Below are positions 45,458 to 53,990 of a stretch of DNA of 64,000 bases, piece after piece. This DNA is from an uncultured Psychroserpens sp. (GTDB lineage Bacteria > Bacteroidota > Bacteroidia > Flavobacteriales > Flavobacteriaceae), in assembly GCF_947503375.1 (NCBI RefSeq), contig NZ_CANNDQ010000003.1:186001-250000 (forward strand), written 5' to 3'. A model generated the notes under the pieces. That model was not told the DNA's origin. It saw nothing but the letters and a program-made list of their open reading frames with translations, and ran no database searches. The translations under genes were made by a program, and so were the position numbers. Numbering within the stretch: the first letter of the stretch is position 1; every line of letters starts with the position of its first letter.

Positions 45458-46558
45458 TCAAAGTGCATTTTTTTGATGATTAAAAAAAGCGTCTGCCTGT
45501 AATTGCATTAATTCTCTAGCTTTTTTACGCTTGTAATTGTAGAGCTCATCTTCTTCAGCAATATCATTGTAAATCTTATTGTTTAGTGTTTGATCTGTTT
45601 TCAAAAGAACCTTTCTCTCATTTACTTTTTGCTCTACCCATGTCTTAACAGCGGTTTCAGCGTCTTCAAGTTTTAAATCGTATTCGCCCTTTGGAGATAA
45701 AAGTTTAGCAAATATAGGAGATGTTTCTACTGCAAGAAATAGTAACAAGATAAATAACGATGGTAACCAAGGTAATTCTCCTAATGCATTCACTCGAGCC
45801 ATTAAACCATCAAACCCGTCAATGATTGGTTGTGAGGTCTTTACTTGCGTAGCATAATCTGTTTTTAGTTGTGCAATTTGATTTTCTTTAGTTGCAATTT
45901 TTGTTCTATTATTTGCTTTGAGTTGTTGCAGTTCAGATAAAGTAGCATCGTGCTTCTCTCTTTTTTCCTTATAAACAGGACCTTTTCCTAATAGTTTTGT
46001 TCCAGCCGTTCCTTCTGCTTCAGAAATATAAGTATCATAAAGTGCATTGACTTCTGCTTCCTTAGTGATTATTTGTGATTGAAGTGCTTTAATTTCATTT
46101 TCAAGCGCTTCTACATTTGGCGTGAATTGTTGGGCGATTTGTGTTTTATTTGCTAGTGTTAATTCATTTTTTTGTTCTAAGAGAACCTGATTGATTTCTT
46201 TTTCGAAAATTTTGAGTTCTAATGGTTTAGAAATAACAATTGCTATAATAACTGCTAATATCAATCTTGGTGATGCTTGAATGATCTCATCAATAATATT
46301 GTTCCTTTTTTTAATCGTAGAAACAATAAATCGATCAAGGTTGAAAATTAATAATCCCCAAACAAACCCAAATCCTAAAGCAGTATATATGTTATCAAAA
46401 ACAGTGTAAAGTGCATAACTACATGCTATAAAAGCCATGACTGCAGTAAAAAAAACAGTAGCACCTATACCTGCAAACTTATTTTGTTCGCCTATAGAAC
46501 AATGCTCTAAAATATCTGTATCAGAGCCTGAGCAAATAATAAAAAACCTTTTTAACAT
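45458..46558 (-). CDS. DUF4407 membrane protein
   Basis: The product is 366 aa. Three membrane segments lie at the N-terminus (about 31-55, 58-77, 92-115), then a long coiled coil (about 130-245), and one more segment near 260-280 (LPWLPSLFILLLFLAVETSPIF). The pattern matches DUF4407, whose function is unknown. A hairpin separates it from the M56 gene upstream on the same strand. Confidence 0.88.
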   Translation of the reverse strand: MLKRFFIICSGSDTDILEHCSIGEQNKFAGIGATVFFTAVMAFIACSYALYTVFDNIYTALGFGFVWGLLIFNLDRFIVSTIKKRNNIIDEIIQASPRLILAVIIAIVISKPLELKIFEKEINQVLLEQKNELTLANKTQIAQQFTPNVEALENEIKALQSQIITKEAEVNALYDTYISEAEGTAGTKLLGKGPVYKEKREKHDATLSELQQLKANNRTKIATKENQIAQLKTDYATQVKTSQPIIDGFDGLMARVNALGELPWLPSLFILLLFLAVETSPIFAKLLSPKGEYDLKLEDAETAVKTWVEQKVNERKVLLKTDQTLNNKIYNDIAEEDELYNYKRKKARELMQLQADAFFNHQKNAL

Positions 46559-46629
46559 GATGATTAGATTTTGATTGATAAACTATTAGAACGCAAAAAA
46601 TCTTGTTTTGTTACATTTTTTAATAGAAA

Positions 46630-46661
46630 GACCCTTCAGTTACAGATTTTACTGAAAGGTC
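46630..46661 (-). terminator. Hairpin after the second M56 gene
   Basis: GACC and TTCAGT pair with GGTC and ACTGAA across one mismatch and a 10-base loop. It lies 33 bp after the M56 stop and lacks a long T-run, so termination may be weak. Confidence 0.5.
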
Positions 46662-46693
46662 AAGTATAGCCAATAATAATTAGTAATCTTAAT

Positions 46694-48643
46694 CTAGTTT
46701 TTCTTTTTAACTTCCTTTATTTCAATAACTTCAATAGGATCACCTTTCGTACCTACATGAATAGGCCTGTTAGACATATAGATAATAGGTTGTTTTGTAT
46801 CTGTTTTTTGAGCATTGATATGAAGTTTATCATTTTTTTTGATTAGCTGAATAGCTTTGTCAGATGAAATTTCTTTTAGTTTATAATAAAACTTCGCATT
46901 CTTCTTGGTCATATCTGTTATAAAATTCAAAGGAGACTTAGGTTCAGGAGGTGTCAATTTTACTTCTTTTAGTTGAGGTGTTTTTGGTGGGTTTGGTACT
47001 TCCACAACCTCTATTCTAGTTGGTTGTGGTGCTTTAGGAGGCGCAGGAATTTCTTTAATTTTAACCGCTTTTGGTTCTTGTTTAGGAGGCGCAGGCGCTT
47101 CTTTAATTTTAACTACTTTAGGATCTTGTTTTGCAGGCAAAGGTGGTGCTGGCAAGATATTACCTTGTTTTAGCTCTTTTTCAGAAAATGAATTATAGAT
47201 ACGATCCATTCGTTCTTTGAGTAATTTCAACTCTGAATTGTCTTTTTGATCTCCTCGCAAATAGTTTTGAATAGATTCTGAATATACTCGAGACAATGTT
47301 CTGTATTCATTTACTTTCGATTTTTGAAAAGTATTTTCAAACCCTTCTTTGGTATACAGACTTAATTGATATGTTTGAGGAAATTCTTCACTACGCGCAT
47401 TTTTATGAACAAAACTTCCAACATAATGTGAAATGCCATTTGCTGATAATGACTTCAATTTTTCATTTTGGATGGGTTCGCCATCTAACCAGATTGCAAA
47501 TTCTTTTTCATTTTTCCAAGACTCGAATTGCGATTCAGAAGGTGCTTTAGCTTTAGTGTTTGATAAATCTAAAATTGGGACCTTTGGATACGGTTCAACT
47601 ATAGCCTTTTGTTTGTCTGACATTGAATTATATATTGATATCATTCTTTCATACTCTGGATAATTTAATTTGTTTGTTCTATTGAATTCTGAAATGAACT
47701 CTTGGTAAACATGTATTAAATCGTTAGATACACCTTCAGAATTAGTTGTTTTGTGTTTAGCAGCACCCATTTCTTTTACGACTTGTTTGCGCTCAGTAAA
47801 GCTATATAATAGTATAGCTATTAATGGTAAGATTAGAAGACTCCTAATCCATTTTGATGTTTTTGATGTTGATGTTTTCATAATTGTAAATCGTTTTTTA
47901 ATTGATGAATAATTAATAGCATTTGCCAATTGTTGATCTAAATTCTTTGATGAGAAACTCAGTATAATGTTTTGGTATGTTGACATTTCAATATCATTGT
48001 TTAAAACAGAATTATCGGCTAAAAATTCGTGATTGAGTTTGATCTCTTTTTTAAGTAAATAAATAAGAGGGTTAAACCAAAAAACTATTTGTATAAGCTC
48101 AATAATAATGATATCAACACTATGTTTCTCTTTGGCATGAGTTTGTTCGTGTAGTAAAACCTCTTTTGGAATTTCGTTGTTTTCAAACCCAGATCTATTC
48201 AAAAATATATAGCTAAAAAATGTGTGTGGAACCGTTAAGTTTGCCACTAGCACATTTATAAAATTTCTTGATCTTTGTTTTGGGTTGTTCTTTATTCTAT
48301 ATACAATCTGAAATAAATTTCGGCAAAACTTAAAAAGAAAAATAGCTGATACAAAGATGTAGATTGACCATAAGATTAATCTAGTATAATTTTTTTTTGA
48401 TAATTCTTGAAGTGTAGTATGATCTGTAAAACTATTTGTTACGGGGATTGTATTATCAAAATTAATTTTTACAGGATCTACGTATTTTATAAATGTTATT
48501 GTTGGAATGATAAAAGCCAAGAATATAACACTTAGTAAATATAATCTTTTGAAATTATGAATGCTGGTTTTTTCTAAAAACAGCTTATAGAATATCATAA
48601 AGATTGCCAAGCAAGCACTAGATTTTAATAGATAAATAAGCAT
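46694..48643 (-). CDS. M56 (BlaR1-like) membrane peptidase with Pro-rich extracytoplasmic region
   Basis: The product is 649 aa. Membrane segments at about 3-21, 33-52, 88-107 and 268-284 carry the zinc motif HEQTH (165-169) and the second motif region LNHEFLADNSVL. No penicillin-binding domain is present. The extracytoplasmic part has a variable region, then a run of proline-rich repeats near 500-590 (PAPPKQEPKAVKIKE, PAPPKAPQ, PNPPKTPQLKEVK) and a short C-terminal domain (PIHVGTKGDPIEVIEIKE). It is coupled by a 2-bp gap to a BlaI gene and probably controls it. Confidence 0.87.
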   Translation of the reverse strand: MLIYLLKSSACLAIFMIFYKLFLEKTSIHNFKRLYLLSVIFLAFIIPTITFIKYVDPVKINFDNTIPVTNSFTDHTTLQELSKKNYTRLILWSIYIFVSAIFLFKFCRNLFQIVYRIKNNPKQRSRNFINVLVANLTVPHTFFSYIFLNRSGFENNEIPKEVLLHEQTHAKEKHSVDIIIIELIQIVFWFNPLIYLLKKEIKLNHEFLADNSVLNNDIEMSTYQNIILSFSSKNLDQQLANAINYSSIKKRFTIMKTSTSKTSKWIRSLLILPLIAILLYSFTERKQVVKEMGAAKHKTTNSEGVSNDLIHVYQEFISEFNRTNKLNYPEYERMISIYNSMSDKQKAIVEPYPKVPILDLSNTKAKAPSESQFESWKNEKEFAIWLDGEPIQNEKLKSLSANGISHYVGSFVHKNARSEEFPQTYQLSLYTKEGFENTFQKSKVNEYRTLSRVYSESIQNYLRGDQKDNSELKLLKERMDRIYNSFSEKELKQGNILPAPPLPAKQDPKVVKIKEAPAPPKQEPKAVKIKEIPAPPKAPQPTRIEVVEVPNPPKTPQLKEVKLTPPEPKSPLNFITDMTKKNAKFYYKLKEISSDKAIQLIKKNDKLHINAQKTDTKQPIIYMSNRPIHVGTKGDPIEVIEIKEVKKKN

Positions 48644-48645
48644 AG

Positions 48646-49011
48646 TTATTTCTTTTTGATTTCATGGTCTATTAGCGCTTTCAAATCTTCTAATTCTTCC
48701 TTAGACATATCGGTCTCTTTTGTAAAAAAAGAAGCGAATTGACTTGCACTATCATTGAAGAATGTTTTAATAAGTGAGTTTACATGCTTTGAGAAATAGT
48801 CTTTTTTCTTTACTAATGGGTAGTACTCCCGTGATTTACCATAAAGTTTGTAAGAGATAAAGCCTTTGTCTGTCATTCGTTTTAATAACGTAGCTACAGT
48901 AGTGTTTGCTGGTTTAGGGTCTGGATAAGCATCAAGCAGGTCTTTCATAAAGGCTTTATCTAATCGCCATAAATATTGCATGAGTTGTTCTTCAGTTTTT
49001 GATAATTGCAT
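48646..49011 (-). CDS. BlaI/MecI-family transcriptional repressor (second copy)
   Basis: The product is 121 aa with the winged-helix pattern LSKTEEQLMQYLWRLDKAFMKDLLDAYPDPKPANTTVATLLKRMTDKGFISYKLYGKSREYYP. It is paralogous to the protein at 30134. It is followed directly by its M56 partner, and its upstream region holds two TACA-type dyads, so autoregulation is expected. Confidence 0.93.
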   Translation of the reverse strand: MQLSKTEEQLMQYLWRLDKAFMKDLLDAYPDPKPANTTVATLLKRMTDKGFISYKLYGKSREYYPLVKKKDYFSKHVNSLIKTFFNDSASQFASFFTKETDMSKEELEDLKALIDHEIKKK

Positions 49012-49013
49012 TA

Positions 49014-49047
49014 TTCTACATTTTTAGAATTAACTCTACAAATGTAG
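49014..49047 (-). promoter_or_regulatory. Two dyads upstream of the second BlaI gene, probable operators
   Basis: TTCTACATTTTTAGAA (49014-49029; TTCTA/TAGAA arms) and CTACAAATGTAG (49036-49047; nearly perfect) lie between the repressor start and the divergent M28 peptidase gene. The TACA/TGTA core matches the known BlaI/MecI operator type, unlike the 40-bp palindrome at the first copy. Confidence 0.65.
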
Positions 49048-49136
49048 AACAAAATTTTTAATTTGCAAATCTCATCGTAATCTATTTTGTTAAAATCCAC
49101 TATATTTGATAAAAATTACTAGAAAAAGTGCCCACG

Positions 49137-50516
49137 ATGAAGATGTTTAAAACTACTATTATCTGCTTTTTATTATGTTCATTATATTCATACGGACAAT
49201 CGATTCAAGATATTATTGACGAAGTCGACCTAAGTGAGCTAACGTTGACCGTTAGAGAGTTTTCTGGGGAACAATCTACTGTTGTAGATGGCAATACAGT
49301 TACTATCTTAAATAGACAGCAAGCTAATAATGATATTGCAGCTGATTATCTTGTTCAAAAGTTTGAAGCATTAGATAACATTATAATAACGGATCAGCAA
49401 TTTGATTCTAACGGAAGGAATATCATTGCAACACAGCTAGGTAAAACCAATCCAAACAACATTTATCTTATTTGTGCACATTATGACACTGTAGCAGATT
49501 ACTGCGCTGATGATAATGCTACAGGTACAGCAGCTGTTTTAGAAGCTGCAAGAATTTTATCAACCCAATGTTTGGATAATACGATTGTTTATGCGTTATG
49601 GGATGAAGAAGAAATTGGACTTAATGGGTCATTTTTTTATGCAAATGAAGCTTTTAACAATGGCGATAATATACTAGGCGTGTTAAACTTAGACATGATA
49701 GGTTATGATGGTGATGCCCCTGGAACGTCAGGTGACAATGAATTTGATATTGATGTTCAAAATTTTGCGAATTCTGTTGACATGATGAATGATATTATAA
49801 CTGTACTTAATACGTACTCATTTGATTTAAGTGTGGTTACCGTAAATCCTGGTACTGCCTCAAGTGACCATTCTAGTTTTTGGAGTTTTAATTATAGTGC
49901 AGTTCTACTTGGTGAGTCTTGGGAAACCAATGACCAAACACCATTTTATCATACGTCAGCTGATCGGTTTAGTTCGATAGATTTACCTTATTTTCATGAG
50001 TTAACAAAACTGGTCACAGCATATATGGCTACAGCTGGCGGATTAGTAAATGTTGATAATAATGTTACACAAACGACAACCATGTTAACGGCAGATCAAA
50101 CTTCGGCATCCTATCAATGGATCGACTGTAACACAGGGATGCCTATTTCTGGTGAAACAAATCAGTCGTTCGTGCCTAACGTAAATGGTAACTATGCTGT
50201 ACAAGTCACATCGGGTTTGTGTACGGAGATAAGTGATTGTATTATTTTTGATACGTTAGCTTTAGAAGCATTTTCAGCTACTGAAATAAAAATATTTCCA
50301 AACCCGGCAACCTCTCATATTAATGTTGAGTTAAATAATGTTAACGACACCTCTGTCACTTTTGAAGTATTTGACGTTACTGGAAAAATAGTATTACGAA
50401 AAAAACCTTCAATTACATCAGCTTCTATAAATGTTAAAGCATTGACGAAAGGGGTTTATTTCTTAAGAGTTACTAATTCTGAAAAAACAGGAACTTATAA
50501 AATTGTTAAAGAATAG
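49137..50516 (+). CDS. Secreted M28-family metallopeptidase with T9SS sorting domain
   Basis: The product is 459 aa from ATG 49137 (next Met at 49143); the track's GTG start adds three residues. A signal peptide ends at SYGQ. The peptidase core shows the zinc ligands CAHYDTVADYCADDNATG, the catalytic WDEEEIGLNGS, LDMIGYDGD, and ASSDHSSFW. A short Ig-like region follows from about 310. The C-terminus is a T9SS domain (IKIFPNPATSHINVE ... GVYFLRV ... YKIVKE). It is an exported aminopeptidase-like enzyme. TATATTTG at 49101-49108 is a likely -7 box. Confidence 0.9.
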   Translation: MKMFKTTIICFLLCSLYSYGQSIQDIIDEVDLSELTLTVREFSGEQSTVVDGNTVTILNRQQANNDIAADYLVQKFEALDNIIITDQQFDSNGRNIIATQLGKTNPNNIYLICAHYDTVADYCADDNATGTAAVLEAARILSTQCLDNTIVYALWDEEEIGLNGSFFYANEAFNNGDNILGVLNLDMIGYDGDAPGTSGDNEFDIDVQNFANSVDMMNDIITVLNTYSFDLSVVTVNPGTASSDHSSFWSFNYSAVLLGESWETNDQTPFYHTSADRFSSIDLPYFHELTKLVTAYMATAGGLVNVDNNVTQTTTMLTADQTSASYQWIDCNTGMPISGETNQSFVPNVNGNYAVQVTSGLCTEISDCIIFDTLALEAFSATEIKIFPNPATSHINVELNNVNDTSVTFEVFDVTGKIVLRKKPSITSASINVKALTKGVYFLRVTNSEKTGTYKIVKE

Positions 50517-50523
50517 AATCTTT

Positions 50524-51912
50524 CTAATGCTTTAACTCAGTGAAATACTTGTAAAATAGTGGAATAGTTTCTATACCTTTAATATAATTCCACACGCCAA
50601 AATGTTCATTAGGTGAATGTATGGCATCACTATTCAACCCAAATCCCATCAAGATAGTTTTACTTTTTAATTCCTGCTCAAAAAGCGATACAATAGGAAT
50701 ACTCCCTCCACTTCGTTGAGGTATTGGGGTTTTGCCAAAAGTATCGTGATAAGCTTTAGAAGCAGCCTTATACCCTATACTGTCAATAGGTGTAACATAA
50801 CCTTGTCCGCCATGATGTGGTGTTACTTTCACTCTAACACCTTTTGGAGCAATGCTTTCAAAGTGAGTTTTAAATAATTGTGTAATCTCTTCCCAATCTT
50901 GATGTGGTACTAATCGCATCGAAATTTTAGCAAAGGCTTGACTTGCAATTACAGTTTTTGCACCTTCACCAGTGTAACCTCCCCAAATACCATTAACATC
51001 TAGTGTTGGTCGAATAGAATTACGTTCGTTAGTTGTATAGCCTTCTTCACCATAAACAGCATCGATATCTAAAGCTTTTTTATAATTTTCCAGAGAAAAA
51101 GGCGCTTTTGCCATTTCAGCCCTTTCTTTTTTAGAAAGTTCTTCTACCTTATCATAAAAGCCAGAAATTGTGATCCGATTATTTTCATCATGTAATGAAG
51201 CTATCATTTTAGTAATAATATTTATAGGATTAGCGACAGCACCACCATACAATCCAGAATGTAAATCTCTATTAGGTCCTGTTACTTCAACTTCAACATA
51301 GCTTAATCCTCGTAATCCAGTAGTTATCGAAGGGACATCTTTGGCAATCATTCCTGTATCAGAAATTAGAATAACATCATTTTTTAATTTTTCCTGATTG
51401 GTTTTTACAAATTTTGATAGATTGACACTACCAACTTCTTCTTCGCCTTCAATCATAAATTTAACATTACATGGCAATTGGTTAGTAGATGTCATAAACT
51501 CCATAGCTTTAACATGCATATACATTTGTCCTTTGTCATCACAAGCTCCTCGAGCAAAAATAGCACCTTCAGGATGAATATCTGTTTTTTTAATTACAGG
51601 TTCATATGGAGGCGAATGCCATAATTCTAATGGATCTGCTGGTTGCACATCGTAATGCCCATAAACTAAAACAGTAGGCAATTCTGTGTCTATTATTTTT
51701 TCGCCATATACTATAGGAAAGCCTTCTGTTTCACAAACTTCAACATGATCACAACCTGCTTTTAATAAGCTTTGTTTGATTATATCTGCTGTTTTGAATA
51801 CATGTTCTTTAAACGCAGGATCAGCACTTACAGAAGGTATTTTTAAAAGTTCAATTAATTCGTTTAAAAAACGATCTTTATGTTCTTCTATATAAGATTG
51901 GATATGTTGCAT
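50524..51912 (-). CDS. M20-family dipeptidase
   Basis: The product is 462 aa from the ATG at 51912 (MQHIQSYIEEHKDRFL), which matches the family start; the track adds MNFKKLHF. Zinc and catalytic motifs are VLVYGHYDVQPADPLE, ARGACDDKGQMYMH and MIEGEEEVGS, and PQRSGGSIPIV and DAIHSPNEHF close the second domain. It hydrolyses dipeptides, probably in the cytoplasm as there is no signal peptide. It is convergent with the M28 gene, 7 bp away. Confidence 0.93.
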   Translation of the reverse strand: MQHIQSYIEEHKDRFLNELIELLKIPSVSADPAFKEHVFKTADIIKQSLLKAGCDHVEVCETEGFPIVYGEKIIDTELPTVLVYGHYDVQPADPLELWHSPPYEPVIKKTDIHPEGAIFARGACDDKGQMYMHVKAMEFMTSTNQLPCNVKFMIEGEEEVGSVNLSKFVKTNQEKLKNDVILISDTGMIAKDVPSITTGLRGLSYVEVEVTGPNRDLHSGLYGGAVANPINIITKMIASLHDENNRITISGFYDKVEELSKKERAEMAKAPFSLENYKKALDIDAVYGEEGYTTNERNSIRPTLDVNGIWGGYTGEGAKTVIASQAFAKISMRLVPHQDWEEITQLFKTHFESIAPKGVRVKVTPHHGGQGYVTPIDSIGYKAASKAYHDTFGKTPIPQRSGGSIPIVSLFEQELKSKTILMGFGLNSDAIHSPNEHFGVWNYIKGIETIPLFYKYFTELKH

Positions 51913-51988
51913 GAAATGAAGTTTTTTGAAATTCATTCAAAAATACGAAAATGAGCGCTATTTTTTCCTAATTAAAGTTATTTGAATA

Positions 51989-52020
51989 TTGAAACTATTG
52001 TTTATATTTGCATCCCAATA
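51989..52020 (+). promoter_or_regulatory. Promoter of the tRNA-Leu region
   Basis: TTG at 51989-51991 and TATATTTG at 52013-52020 are 21 bp apart, fitting the Bacteroidota consensus. It drives transcription through the truncated and the intact tRNA-Leu. Confidence 0.7.
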
Positions 52021-52034
52021 TTTATTGGAAAGTT

Positions 52035-52084
52035 GCAGGTGTGGTGGAATTGGTAGACACGCTAGACTTAGGATTTAACCTAAT
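52035..52084 (+). pseudogene. Truncated tRNA-Leu copy (5' half only)
   Basis: The first about 45 bases match the intact tRNA-Leu at 52109 with a few changes (GCAGGTGTGGTGGAATTGG, D-arm, anticodon TAG). From the 3' side of the anticodon stem onward it diverges, and no variable arm, T-arm or matching acceptor strand follows. It cannot fold as a tRNA. Confidence 0.85.
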
Positions 52085-52108
52085 TATTAGTGTTAAAAAA
52101 AATAAAAT

Positions 52109-52190
52109 GCAGGCGTGGTGGAATTGGTAGACACGTTAGACTTAGGATCTAATGCCGCGAGGTGTGCGAGTTCGAGTCTCGCCGCCTGTA
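52109..52190 (+). tRNA. tRNA-Leu (TAG)
   Basis: The acceptor GCAGGCG pairs with CGCCTGT (one G-T), discriminator A. The anticodon stem TTAGA/TCTAA encloses CTTAGGA, giving anticodon TAG. A long variable arm (TGCCGCGAGGTGT) and the T-loop GAGTTCGAGTCTC identify a type II leucine tRNA of 82 nt without encoded CCA. Confidence 0.95.
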
Positions 52191-52191
52191 C

Positions 52192-52222
52192 AAAAGTCGA
52201 AGAGAAATCTTCGGCTTTTTTT
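52192..52222 (+). terminator. Terminator after tRNA-Leu
   Basis: AAAAGTCGAAGA pairs with TCTTCGGCTTTT (one T-G pair) around GAAA, followed by a T-run. Confidence 0.85.
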
Positions 52223-52250
52223 ATTTAAAATAAGCTCGGAAAAATGTTTG

Positions 52251-52271
52251 GGTACAACATAGGTACAACAT
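52251..52271. repeat. Tandem direct repeat GGTACAACAT, one helical turn apart
   Basis: GGTACAACAT occurs at 52251-52260 and 52262-52271, 11 bp apart, in the stretch between the tRNA-Leu terminator and the three-gene operon. Short same-face repeats beside a tRNA gene can be integrase arm-type sites. No integrase gene is present, so this is only suggestive. Confidence 0.45.
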
Positions 52272-52328
52272 TTTGTTTCTTTTTGTCCATTTAATAGTAT
52301 TTGATATAGTTTGATTTCTTTTGGTAGA

Positions 52329-53990
52329 ATGGAAAAAAACTTTGTTACTCTTTTTCAGAACGGTATCAATTCTTTTTTAACTTTAGTCAAAAATTATAAC
52401 CCTTTTCATTTGCAATTTCTACAAGACTTATTAGACAATAAAGAGCCTTCCAATCGATGGCAAGATTATAGAACCTTTTGTGACAATATTAAAAATGTTG
52501 ATATAGACCTTTATGTTAAGGCACTACCAGAATTGCTTAAAAACTTAAAAAGTAACTATCCTGTAAGAAATCTTCAAATAGCCATTACTCGCGAAGCAAA
52601 AGAGGATGCTTCTTTTGGTAAAGAAATTTATTTAAAAACACTTGAAACGAAAAATCCTGATTCGTATTTTACATTAATGGATATTCTATCCGGATTATAT
52701 CATTCAGACCAAAAGTTTTCAATAGATGAAATTAAACGCCTAATCGAAGATGATAACATAAGCTTAAATGAAATAGGAATAAAATCTATCGTCAAAATTG
52801 ATTTGATAGCGAAAACAACACCAAAAACATTTGTGAGCTGGATTAAGAAACAATTCAATAGTATTATTAATAATAAGACTCTTAAGGAGTTATGGCCATC
52901 AGTTTTCTTTACCATTAGAAATAAAAGAAATGAATTAAAAAATACAGATAAAATTATAGATAAGCTATCAAGTATTAAGACTATTGAAATTCAATTAGAG
53001 CTCATTTACTTTTTGGATTACAATATAGATTTAGGTAACGAAATACACCTCTTTAAAAAATATCTTCCATTGTTGCTTCACATTGATATAGAACATGCAG
53101 GAGCGTATAATCAATTGGCTTATCGATTGGAAAATGTGGCTAAAACCAATTTAGATTTGGTAGTTGGTTTTATTACAGATTGGGTAGGGATAAGTCCAAA
53201 AAATGCTAGAAAAATAGAATATTTCAGCCATTTGCTGAATACACTTTGCGATGATTTTTATTCAGATTTCCAAAAGCTATATACAAATTGGTTAAATAAA
53301 GACAATCCAAATTTTCATATTGCCATTTTTGAAATGAATAGTGCTAGATATATGAGAGATTTATCAGGATTGACGGTTTCAGAAGTTCTAATAAAGGACT
53401 TTTCAGATTACGATATTGAATATATCACGTACAAAATACTTGCCTATGTTTATGATAAAGACACCTCTTTATCTTTGATATATTCCATACTCGAACAAAA
53501 AGTAGACAATAAAGAGGTTGTAATTTTCTTAGCTGATTTATTTATTAACCACTTAATTTTTAATTATTATTCAACTATTGAGTTTTTAAATTTAAAAAAG
53601 AAGACTGCCAATAGAAAACTTAAAAAAATAATAAAAGATATTGTTGATGAAGGGGAAGATAAATACAAGGCGTATTCAGATCTAGAAAACCTAAAAGAGT
53701 TTGCGCCTTCAGAGAGAAGAATGATATATTATAATAAAATACAGAATAGAAAATTTAATAAATCCTATAAAGAGAGTGAGTCAGAAAGTTCATCATTTTT
53801 AAGTATGATTACGAATATCAATTACAGAACGGGAAAGTCTACATTTTCAAAATACCAAGGCAAATACACCGAAAAGATGACACCAGCACTTATTTCGCAT
53901 AGTGGCGAAATGCCAAGAGGCGAATTTATAGACCCCATAGGTCAAGCAACAGAACGGTTACTATGGCAAAATTTTAAAAGAAGGCAATGA
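52329..53990 (+). CDS. Uncharacterised large helical-repeat protein, gene 1 of the tRNA-Leu-linked operon
   Basis: The product is 553 aa from ATG 52329 (MEKNFVTLFQNGINSF); the track's TTG start adds six residues. I recognise no family. It has no signal peptide or membrane segment. The bulk is alternating amphipathic helices suggesting HEAT/ARM-like repeats (for example LLPLLLHIDIEHAGAYNQLA-type segments). A distinct C-terminal patch, GEMPRGEFIDPIGQATERLL, follows a Ser-rich linker (ESESESSS) and looks conserved-domain-like. The stop overlaps the next gene's ATG by 4 bases (ATGA), implying translational coupling. Confidence 0.6.
   Translation: MEKNFVTLFQNGINSFLTLVKNYNPFHLQFLQDLLDNKEPSNRWQDYRTFCDNIKNVDIDLYVKALPELLKNLKSNYPVRNLQIAITREAKEDASFGKEIYLKTLETKNPDSYFTLMDILSGLYHSDQKFSIDEIKRLIEDDNISLNEIGIKSIVKIDLIAKTTPKTFVSWIKKQFNSIINNKTLKELWPSVFFTIRNKRNELKNTDKIIDKLSSIKTIEIQLELIYFLDYNIDLGNEIHLFKKYLPLLLHIDIEHAGAYNQLAYRLENVAKTNLDLVVGFITDWVGISPKNARKIEYFSHLLNTLCDDFYSDFQKLYTNWLNKDNPNFHIAIFEMNSARYMRDLSGLTVSEVLIKDFSDYDIEYITYKILAYVYDKDTSLSLIYSILEQKVDNKEVVIFLADLFINHLIFNYYSTIEFLNLKKKTANRKLKKIIKDIVDEGEDKYKAYSDLENLKEFAPSERRMIYYNKIQNRKFNKSYKESESESSSFLSMITNINYRTGKSTFSKYQGKYTEKMTPALISHSGEMPRGEFIDPIGQATERLLWQNFKRRQ

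Noticed and set aside
46973-47663. Three plus-strand ORFs rich in Arg, Trp and Phe
   Set aside because: They are the reverse-strand reading of the Pro/Lys-rich repeats and neighbouring sequence of the M56 gene.
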